Shown: piece after piece, positions 35,294 to 44,791 of the stretch
Layout: the number at the start of each line of letters is the position of its first letter
How positions within the stretch are numbered: position 1 is the first letter of the stretch
NCBI GenBank assembly: GCA_018340375.1
Contig: JAFFJZ010000044.1
Location: 744,001-808,000, forward strand
Direction of reading: 5' to 3'
DNA from: Gonatopus flavifemur
Taxonomy: Eukaryota > Arthropoda > Insecta > Hymenoptera > Dryinidae
Length of the DNA stretch: 64,000 nt
The notes under the pieces: generated by a model
Told to the model about the DNA's origin: nothing
Seen by the model: only the letters and a program-made list of their open reading frames with translations
Database searches by the model: none
Translations under genes and position numbers: made by a program

Positions 35294-38200
35294 GTGCCTG
35301 TCAAGTTGGCACCACATATATACAAAAAAAAATTTTTCGATAGAGTTCTGGATGCGTCTAGCATAGTTCTACAGTTCTCAATCAGTTTTGAAAATAGTTC
35401 TGGTCATATATGCAAAAACTTTTTTTTTCAAAAAAATGAGGTGCTAAGTTGACGCTGCACCCCATATGAGAAAAATGGTCAGTATCGGTATAGTTCTGGT
35501 ATCTACGAATAGAGTTCTAAAGTTCCTGATAGATTTTGTGGATAGTTCTGACATAGACGGGGAATTAGAAGGAAGATTATTTTTCCGACAGCACCCCAAA
35601 TTTTTGGAACAGTGGTATGGTGAGGAGTTCTGGATGCAGATTATAATGAGTTGAAGTTTTCCAAAGAGTTCTCCGAGGAACAAGGCATCTATGAGGATTG
35701 GGGTACACGAGAAAGAAGCTGTATACATTTCACGTGAAAAAAGCGGTCTGCGCATGGTGCTCACACGATATTGAGAGTTCTGGGTTGAATAGTGATAGTT
35801 CTGGGCTTTTTCAGAGGGGGATGACTCATAACTTTTTTACAAAGAACGGGAACTCTGGGAGGAATCCTCAGAACTGACATAGCGGATGGAAAAGTTCAGA
35901 GTCTCTTGAGACGTGTATCCCATCGTAGTTCTCGTCTAATGACTTCGAGTTATGGAGTCACTTTTTAGAGTTCTCTGCTCCGAATCATGATGAATGCTCA
36001 CAACACGATTGACATAGCTGAGAACTCCCAACGTATCCGCGAGAACTATCAGGACATGCCACTAAACATAACCTAAAAAAAAAAAACAAACCAACAGTGT
36101 TCACCCAAGTATTGGGTAATCAGAGTCGAATAGTGAGAGTTCTTAGAGTTTTCAAGTTGGAATTGATCAAAATTCTTGTACAGAGATCCAGAACTCCGAA
36201 AGAACCCTCCAGAACTACCATCGCAAATTGCGAAATTCAGCGTCTCGTGAGAAGTCTATGACATCGCAGTTCTGGTCTAAACAGTTGGAGTTCTGGGTGC
36301 AAGTCTCACAGTTCCCGCTCCAAATCATGATAACTGATCAGAACTCGGTCGACATCGCCGAGAACTCCCAACGTATCCGCGAGAACTATGAGAAGATACC
36401 ACGAACATGTAATCAAACAGAAACGGTCTTCCCACAGTTCTTACTCAAGCATTGAGAGTTCTGAGTCGAATAATGAGAGTTCTCACATTTTTCGGGTTGG
36501 AATTGATCAGAACTGTTGTGCAAAGATCCAGAACTCTGAGAGAACTCCGCGGGGCTGCCATCGCAGATGACAAAATGCAGGGACTCGTGAAAAATCTATG
36601 ACTTTGCAGTTCTGGTCCAATCGATTTGAGTTCTGGGTCCAGGTCTCAGAGTTCCCTGTTCGAAATGCTGATGAATCCTCAGAACTCGATTGACATAGCG
36701 CAGAACTCTGAACATTCCTGTGAGAACTCTGAGAACTTGCCGCGCAGCTGAACAATAGGAGAAAATGATCCTCCCACAGTTCTCGTCGAGTATTAGGAAT
36801 TCTCGGCCTGATAGCGATTCTCAGATGTTTCAGGTTGGAATTGATGAGAACTCTCGTCCAAAGATTAAGAACTCTGAGAGAACTCTCCGGAACTGCCATC
36901 ACAATTCGAGGAATTCAGCGTCCCGTAAGAATCCTATGACATCGCAGTTCTGGTCTAATCGCTTCGAGTTCTGGGTGCAAGTCTCACAGTTCCCCGCTCC
37001 GAATCATGATAACTGCTCAGAACTCTGTCGACATCGCCGAGAACTCCCAACGTATCCGCGAGAACTATGAGAACATACCACGAACATGAAATGTTACCAG
37101 AAAAATGTGAGAACTCTCATTATTTGACTCAGAACTCTCAATGCTTGAGTAAGAACTGTTGGAAGACCTTTTCTGTTTGATTTCATGTTCGTGGTATGTT
37201 CTCATAGTTCTCGCGGATACGTTGGGAGTTCTCGGTGATGTCGACCGAGTTCTGAGCAGTTATCATGATTTGGAGCGGGGAACTGTGAGGCTTGCACCTA
37301 GAACTCAAAGCGATTAGACCAGAACTGCGATGTCATAGGATTCTTACGGGACGCTGAATTCCTCGAATTGTGATGGCAGTTCCGGAGAGTTCTCTCAGAG
37401 TTCTTAATCTTTGGACGAGAGTTCTCATCAATTCCAACCTGAAACATCTGAGAATCGCTATCAGGCCGAGAATTCCTAATACTCGACGAGAACTGTGGGA
37501 GGATCATTTTCTCCTATTGTTCAGCTGCGCGGCAAGTTCTCAGAGTTCTCACAGGAATGTTCAGAGTTCTGCGCTATGTCAATCGAGTTCTGAGGATTCA
37601 TCAGCATTTCGAACAGGGAACTCTGAGACCTGGACCCAGAACTCAAATCGTTTGGACCAGAACTGCAAAGTCATAGATTTTTCACGAGTCCCTGCATTTT
37701 GTCATCTGCGATGGCAGCCCCGCGGAGTTCTCTCAGAGTTCTGGATCTTTGCACAACAGTTCTGATCAATTCCAACCCGAAAAATGTGAGAACTCTCATT
37801 ATTCGACTCAGAACTCTCAATGCTTGAGTAAGAACTGTGGGAAGACCGTTTCTGTTTGATTACATGTTCGTGGTATCTTCTCATAGTTCTCGCGGATACG
37901 TTGGGAGTTCTCGGCGATGTCGACCGAGTTCTGATCAGTTATCATGATTTGGAGCGGGGAACTGTGAGACTTGCACCCAGAACTCCAACTGTTTAGACCA
38001 GAACTGCGATGTCATAGACTTCTCACGAGACGCTGAATTTCGCAATTTGCGATGGTAGTTCTGGAGGGTTCTTTCGGAGTTCTGGATCTCTGTACAAGAA
38101 TTTTGATCAATTCCAACTTGAAAACTCTAAGAACTCTCACTATTCGACTCTGATTACCCAATACTTGGGTGAACACTGTTGGTTTGTTTTTTTTTTTTAG

Positions 38201-38955
38201 GTTATGTTTAGTGGCATGTCCTGATAGTTCTCGCGGATACGTTGGGAGTTCTCAGCTATGTCAATCGTGTTGTGAGCATTCATCATGATTCGGAGCAGAG
38301 AACTCTAAAAAGTGACTCCATAACTCGAAGTCATTAGACGAGAACTACGATGGGATACACGTCTCAAGAGACTCTGAACTTTTCCATCCGCTATGTCAGT
38401 TCTGAGGATTCCTCCCAGAGTTCCCGTTCTTTGTAAAAAAGTTATGAGTCATCCCCCTCTGAAAAAGCCCAGAACTATCACTATTCAACCCAGAACTCTC
38501 AATATCGTGTGAGCACCATGCGCAGACCGCTTTTTTCACGTGAAATGTATACAGCTTCTTTCTCGTGTACCCCAATCCTCATAGATGCCTTGTTCCTCGG
38601 AGAACTCTTTGGAGAACTTCAACTCATTATAATCTGCATCCAGAACTCCTCACCATACCACTGTTCCAAAAATTTGGGGTGCTGTCGGAAAAATAATCTT
38701 CCTTCTAATTCCCCGTCTATGTCAGAACTATCCACAAAATCTATCAGGAACTTTAGAACTCTATTCGTAGATACCAGAACTATACCGATACTGACCATTT
38801 TTCTCATATGGGGTGCAGCTTCAACTTAGGACCTCATTTTTTTGAAAAAAAAAGTTTTTGCATATATGACCAGAACTATTTTCAAAACTGATTGAGAACT
38901 GTAGAACTATGTAGACGCATCCAGAACTCTATCGAAAAATTTTTTTTTGTATATA

Positions 38956-40215
38956 CGAGGGTGGATTGATAAGTTTCCGGCCTGACCAAGAAAAACAACG
39001 TTTTTGAGAATTTTTTTTTTTTTATTTCTCAACATAATCTCCTCCAAGGCTGATACATTTCTCATAGCGGTGTTCTAGTCTAGTAATGCCATCTCTATAG
39101 ACTGATTCGTCAAGCTCCTCAAAATACCCATTCACAGCTTCGATTACTTCTTCATTGTCCGCAAATCTCTTACCGCCAAGCCATTTTTTGAGGTTAGGAA
39201 ACAGATAATAGTCACTCGGGGCTAGGTCTGGAGAGTAGGGAGGGTGCGGCATTAATTCAAACTTCAGATCGTTGATTTTAGCCATCGCAACGATTGACGT
39301 GTGCGCTGGTGCGTTATCGTGATGAAACAAGATTTTTTTCTTCGCCAGATGAGGTCGTTTAATTTTCACTTCGTGGCTCAAACGTTGCAATAAGTCTGCG
39401 TAGTATTGACCAGTGATAGTTTTACCCTTTTCAAGGTAATCAATGTATATAATACCTCTTGCATCCCAAAAAACAGTAGCCATAACCTTGTTCGCCGAAA
39501 AAATTGTTTTTGCCTTCTTTGGAGTTGGTTCCCCTGGTCCAATCCACTGTTTAGACTGTTCTTTGGTTTCAGGAGTGTAGTGGTGGACCCAAGTTTCGTC
39601 AACGGTTACGAATCGACGCAAAAATTCGCTTGGATTACGCTTATACAACGCCAAATTGGCGGTAGAAATGTTCTTTCGAATCAATTTTTGGTCGACTGTT
39701 ACGAATACGAATGTTGGTGCAAAATATTTTGTACACGTTCATATGACATCTTACAGGTCTCAGCTATCTCACGAACTTTTAATCTGCGATCTTTCAGCAC
39801 TATTTGATGGATTTTTTCGATCATATCTGGAGTTGTGACCTCAATGGGGCGTCCTGAGCGAGGCTCATCAGAGGTGCTCACACGACCCTTTTTGAACTCG
39901 GAAACCCACTGCTTAACGGTTGAATATGATGGGGAGGATGTCCCCAGTGTTGAGTCCATCTCTTCTTTAATTTCCTCCGGCGTTAACCCCTTCAAATAAA
40001 AGTATTTGTTGACAGCACGATTTTCCAGCTTTTCCATTTTTACGAAAAACACAGAGGCGTCTTGGTCAGCGTGCTCTCAAAACTAAACTAACATGGCGAT
40101 CGGACTGAAACTATAGCTACAAGCTATCTAAGGATGGTACTATAGAACGCCACCTCAAGGTAGGCCTAGTGGCGCCATCTCTTGGCCAGGCCGGAAACTT
40201 ATCAATCCACCCTCG
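38956..40215 (-). mobile_element. 1,260-bp mariner inserted in the right arm of foldback C
   Basis: The ends CGAGGGTGGATTGATAAGTT and its complement are flanked by TA on both sides (38954-38955 and 40216-40217). The uninterrupted left arm at 35320 shows the empty site, with one TA fewer, which confirms insertion by a Tc1/mariner mechanism. The element is close to full mariner length (about 1.3 kb) and carries its transposase gene on the minus strand. Confidence 0.92.
39022..40052 (-). pseudogene. Mariner transposase, broken between DNA-binding and catalytic domains
   Basis: The N-terminal part (40052-39699, 117 codons from [20 protein letters not shown]) has the paired helix-turn-helix region with the family sequence [11 protein letters not shown]. 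It stops just after QNILHQH. The C-terminal part (39684-39022) carries all three catalytic Asp residues: FVTVDETWVHHY, FHHDNAPAHTS and PYSPDLAPSDYYLFPNLKKW. Spacing of the last two fits the D34D mariner class. Between the parts a small deletion (about a dozen codons, including the linker that normally reads WVPRLLT) shifts the frame. The gene cannot make a full transposase, though the catalytic domain itself is intact. Confidence 0.88.
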
Positions 40216-40240
40216 TATGTGGTGCCAACTTGACAGGCAC

Positions 40241-40890
40241 GAATTCCATCTGTGTCTAATTCATATTTAACTGAATGCCTAATTATACTTCGCTGTAAAT
40301 CTCGTCGAAATTCACTTTGAAAGAGTGAAAACACTGCAACTCGGAAAGAGTAAAACATTTCACTTTATAAAAATGACAGTTCATTCCAGTTTTTGGAGTA
40401 AAAAAACTCATTCGCTAGAACAGGAGTGATTACTCAATCCTGTAGAGTGGAGTTTTCCCCTCTGAAATATACTAGGTTCACTTCATTCTGCAATTGTGGT
40501 ATTCGAACTCTTTGAAAAGTGTATAGACACTCTGGCTAGAATAGACTACCCAGGTAGAAGTGAGTTTGTCAAATTTGCTAGTGAGATTTCCATCCTTTTA
40601 GAGCGATAGTCGAAAGTTTGAGGTTGGAAATTCATAATCCCTTCAATTTCAGAGTTTCAAAATCAAGGTCATTCCAAGACTCTTCAAGGCTCACGGCAAC
40701 TTTCCCACCTGAGACCCCCTACAATTACAAAAATTTCAAAATCATATAAAAATTATGTATATTTCAATATAGTTTATTTATAAGTTATATATAATTCTGA
40801 GAACTGTTATATTCGAAATATAGAGATCAAAAACTCTTCCGTAGATGAGGTCCTTATAGAAGCTGAGACCTCCGGCAACTGCTCTTCACA
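40241..40890. repeat. GAGTGA-rich repeat right of foldback C
   Basis: Words such as TTCACTTTGAAAGAGTGAAA (40310) and GTGAGATTTCCATCCTTTTA near 40582 match the family left of foldback C and at 59900-60180. GTTTGAGGTTGGAAATTCAT near 40618 is mirrored by ATTTCTAACCTCAAACC near 60036. No gene is seen. Confidence 0.45.
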
Positions 40891-40902
40891 CCGGTATCTT
40901 AA

Positions 40903-41095
40903 GGGGATACGAGTGGTCCAATTCTTTCGAGACAAAGTACGTGAAAATGCGTGCATCGATTCAAAATATCTCTCTGTACAGCATTTCTTTAGCATCTCAA
41001 GAAATGCTGTACAGAGAGATATTTCGAATCGATGCACGCATTTTCACGTACTTTGTCTCGAAAAATTTCAGAAAAGCCCAGCCGCTCGTATCCCC
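40903..41095. mobile_element. 193-bp MITE flanked by TTAA
   Basis: GGGGATACGAGTGG and CCGCTCGTATCCCC form the ends, each bounded by TTAA (40899-40902 and 41096-41099). The interior folds perfectly (TCTCTGTACAGCATTTCTTT against its inverse). The same family occurs at 58979-59385 and 59733-60215. TTAA flanks suggest mobilisation by a piggyBac-type or other TTAA-specific transposase. Confidence 0.8.
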
Positions 41096-41299
41096 TTAAG
41101 ATAGTAATCTGGAAACTTGCAAGTTTTTTTATACTTTTTTTCGGAGATGTTTTTTTTTAGGGGGAAATAAAATCCAATCGATTTGATATTTTGAGAATTA
41201 TCAAGTACAGTTAATAGTATATGAATTTGTTTTTAGTTTTTTTTTTTTTTAACAATTGATTGTAAACAATTTTTAGTATCAAAGTGAGCCCTCAAAAAA

Positions 41300-42110
41300 A
41301 AGGGCATCAATCAACATTTTTATAATAACCAATAAAATTCAATGAATATATCTGTCCTCTCTTACTCTGTACCAACTTGATTTTACTAAAATTTTGATAC
41401 ATTTCTCCTGCCTAGATTTCGTTTAGTGAAGAAAAGCTGATAGAATACCCATGTGCCGTGAGCTAAGTTGACAGATTTTCTAACTTTTGCCACACGATTT
41501 GGACTTTCCTGATCAATACAGATTCCACCTAACTTTCAAACTCTGCCCACAAGTTTATCATCACCCTAACAACGAATTCAACTCAGAAAATAAGGCTTTT
41601 TCCTCAAATTTGAAAATTTCAACATGAAGAGTACTCTTCAATTTGAAAAGCAAAACCATCCGTCGAGCTGCAAGCGCATAATCCAAGTTTTCTGCAATTC
41701 ATTTTGAACATTTTTTTGACATATTTTTGATCAAATGAGTTCTTCATGACTCATATTTATTACAAAATTAATATGATCTCTGAGTTTTTGCCTAGAAGTA
41801 CTGATGTAAGTATTTGAAGATCATTCATTTTCACTGCATCAACAAATTACGATTTTTTGACAAGTTACAACAGCTATGACTGATTTACTAATTCATTTTG
41901 CACTTACTAACAGATTTTTTGATACACATTATTCAAAAAATAACCACCACACATTTCACAAAAATAATTCATCCATTTTTTGATCACATAAATTTAACCT
42001 CACATCTGTCAACCGAACTGCAATTTTCACACAGGCTCATAGATGATTATATTCAACCGACGGATGATTGAATCGGATAAACACGTCACTTTAATTGATC
42101 TTTTCTAATG
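41300..42110. mobile_element. Single-arm relative of the 8-kb palindromic element
   Basis: This sequence matches the right arm of 7968-9480 in the same orientation (TTTCTCCTGCCTAGATTTC, GACTTTCCTGATCAATA, ACAGCTATGACTGATT). It continues to an end that matches the complement of the left end at 7968 (TCACATCTGTCAACCGAACT). It is more diverged than the two arms of copy 1 are from each other. Confidence 0.7.
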
Positions 42111-44202
42111 TTTAGAATGACTTTTATACGAATATTGTGAATTTATAAGTCATTTTAGATCTCAGGCTAGATAATTTACAAAATTATTTTGTACAGAGCG
42201 GTTATTTAAAATGATCTGGGAATATTCTTATTTCAAGAATTTATTCTAAAACGAAGAATATCTTATGAAGTCACTAAAAATTTAGAGGAAGAGTGAAGAA
42301 TAAATTCCTGTCAATCCTAGAATATCGTTTTTTCGGTGCATGGTTATATCGAAAGTAAAAAATATAACACATCTGTTCGTATGTTGCTGAAGTTTGAATC
42401 GTTTCTTGAAACGAATGAATAATCCGAAAACATGTGAAGAAGTCAATTCGAGAACATGAATAATAATTTCTTCAAAATTTTGCCGTATTAAACCACACAT
42501 AATGAACAACGTTGAACGAGTTTTAAATCAACGTTGGCAAATCAGCATTGACTATCGGCGTTACAACAACATTGTACTGGTTGTTACTTCAACCACGTTA
42601 CAACGTTGGCAACCAACCCTGGTAATCAGTGTTGTACCAGTACTGTTTCGATTGTTATGGTTGGTTGGAAGTCGGCATTTTCTGCATGGGAGCGCATCCG
42701 TTTATTCCCTATTTTACATGTCCAGTAATTTTATACAGTGGATGATGGGAACACCTCGTATCAGAGAAATAAACAGAAGAAGACTCGACGCTGTCGTTGA
42801 CATTTGGCATTTACTCATGCCTTGATTAGCATAGGCAACCTTATTCTTAAAAGTCTATAATTAAATTTGTGCTCTTGACAGGCTGCTCAAATCTTTACCG
42901 CTATTTCGGCTTTCTTCAATGTTTCCCCTGATCATAAAGCGTTCATTTTTGTTCTTCTGTTTTTCACTTTTACTGCTTATTTGGAAATTTTTGTTTTCTC
43001 TCTTTCCCTTATCACTAATTTTCCTTGCTTCTTCCTTTTTTTATTAAATATGAAGAAATGTGCTTCTGGTCACTTTGGAAATATATTATTCCTGAATATT
43101 CCTGAATATTCCTGAAAACTCTTCTGAAGAAGAGAAAACCGTTCTGGTATAAAACTTTCTCACCTTCATATAATCATGAACTTCAGTTGAAAAACTGAGG
43201 ATCAAGATTATTCTATGAGAAATATAAATTATCGTTGAAATTATTAATTATTCAGTGATTCAAAGAATGATCGCAAAATTATGGATTAGAAAATACATGT
43301 TAAGAACGGTCAAAGGTGAGAATCCTTGTTTTTTTACTCGAAAACTTCCTCAAAGAGAATTCCAAGGAAATTATTCAAAGTGTTTTAAAGAAATTCTTCA
43401 ATTACGTCTCGCCCCAGGGCCACAAGTATATTTAATAAATCGATGAGATGTTCATGGTATTTAGAATGAATTCCCCTTGAATCTTTTTTGAATACAGTAA
43501 ATTCATACACGGAGAAAATTTTGTAGTAAAAATTAATATATTTATATCGCAGCCGTGGGATATACTTTATTGTGGCGGAAAGAACCATGAGTATGCGACA
43601 GATTACCACGATTCTTCTTGAGTTCAATATACGGAGTAATAAGAAAATACAAAGTTATAGTTCCTATCGGCATAATCGAGTATATCCCACGAGTACAATA
43701 CTGTGTCTAATAATCTTTAATATAAACTTTTCTCTGTGTGAGGTGGTAATTTTAGTGCGACCATAATGAGAGTTCATTTGAGAACGTGCTTGCAATTATA
43801 GACATTTGTAAATGGAGACTAAAAACGTAATTGTGAAATAAGAATAAAGCAACATTTCCCTATTGAAAAATGTTGCTGAAATTTGGATCGCTTATTGGAA
43901 TGAAGTAGTAATTGAATAAGAAAATATTCAGTTCCTAACTACTCAAAATCTTGCAGTACTCTGTTTCCCTATGTACTTGGGAAATCGGATTTTTCGGATG
44001 AACTTTAAGTTCACTTAGAGTTTTCTTTTCAACGAAAATATATTCTTTCCTCTTTAAAATATCAAATTTTCAGGTGAGACAGAAAAAAATGTCACACAAA
44101 AATGAAACACCCTAATAAACATACATATTATCTGAATCAACTCATATGATTTCCTCGACTAGCAGGCAGTATTGATTGAAGTAGGTGTCTTATGTTCCGC
44201 AG
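42111..44202. other. No gene seen; small repeats before exon 2
   Basis: A patch of CAACGTTG/AACGTTGGCAA words lies at 42508-42620. An element with ACACGGAGAAAATTTTG near 43508 and a CTTTTCTCTGTGTGA end near 43728, with a TGGGATATAC inner pair, spans about 43508-43742. CCTGAATATT is repeated three times near 43091-43120. No exon was recognised before 44203. Confidence 0.45.
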
Positions 44203-44604
44203 AGGAATATGCAGTCAGCGCCAATGGCCTGGAATACGTTTATCCCATTACCTCCGCCCGGCAACAGATCTCACGGGGCTCCACCTCTATCATCACATAC
44301 GGGAATTAACCCACATGGGGCTCACCATCATCCAGGTCCGCAAGGTTCAACGACAACGGCTGCAGTTGCGTCTGCAACGACTTCCCCTCATCCTGTGACC
44401 GTGGCTCAACAACAGCAAAGAGAACGCGACGAGAGGGAAGCACGAGAAAGAGAGCGCGAAGCTAGAGATCGTGAACAGAGGGAACGGGAACGTGAACACC
44501 TGGCTGCGGCTGAAAGATTACACAGACAAGCAGAGGCGAGGGATCACGTTGCGGCACAACAAAGAGCCGCTTATTATGCAGCCACTGCACCATCCACCCA
44601 ACAA
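44203..44604 (+). CDS. KDM3: KDM3-family demethylase, exon 2 of 6 visible
   Basis: This 402-nt exon (134 codons, phase 0 at both ends) lies between the acceptor TTCCGCAG and a donor GTACAT at 44605. It begins RNMQSAPMAWNTFIPLPPPG, joining the QQK end of the previous exon. A Pro/His/Gly-rich stretch follows, then Ala/Thr-rich sequence. Last comes a QQQQ tract leading into a long RE-repeat helix (about residues 75-110 of the exon) and an Ala/Gln tail ending STQQ. It looks like a disordered regulatory region with a charged helix. A GTG or an internal ATG could open this frame, but the clean acceptor argues for an internal exon. The charged helix resembles that of Atrophin-like proteins, so composition alone cannot identify it. 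Chaining to the next exon across 187 nt is secure. Confidence 0.8.
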
Positions 44605-44791
44605 GTACATTATTTTTTTCTTTGTATTGTATAATTTTGCAATTCAGTGTATAAATAAGATTTTGTATGATATATTCCTCAATATAATTTTTCATAATAA
44701 AGAGATTTGATTTGATTTAAAAGATTGTTGGCTTGTAAGTTTTATTGGAAAAATGATGTTCAACCCAGTTTTTCTTTTTTAATATTTACAG

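Larger units (their letters stand above)
35294..40240. mobile_element. Foldback element C: 1.8-kb arms, AGTTCT/AGAACT-rich
   Basis: The ends GTGCCTGTCAAGTTGGCACC (35294) and its complement (to 40240) bound two near-identical inverted arms, 35294-37091 and 37178-38955 plus 40216-40240, around an 86-nt loop. Mirrored open frames of 131, 60 and 62 codons are identical between arms, and a 106-codon frame differs at one residue. Each arm holds about three diverged subrepeats at roughly 337-bp spacing (near 36125, 36460 and 36795). AGTTCT or AGAACT occurs very densely. No transposase of its own is seen. GAATTC stands near both outer ends, but a clean target duplication is not evident. Confidence 0.85.
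2886..44202 (+). other. 41.3-kb intron packed with transposable elements
   Basis: The donor GTGAGT is at 2886-2891 and the acceptor TTCCGCAG ends at 44202. Both sides are phase 0. No other host exon is recognisable on either strand. All long open frames inside belong to transposons or tandem repeats. At least three foldback elements, a 1.5-kb palindrome, two mariners, one hAT gene, one LINE and many MITEs fill it. The intron is inferred from splice signals and phases, with no transcript evidence. Confidence 0.65.

Noticed and set aside
36507..37765. Pair of identical 131-codon open frames
   Set aside because: They are mirror images in the arms of foldback C and are rich in repeat-derived residues.
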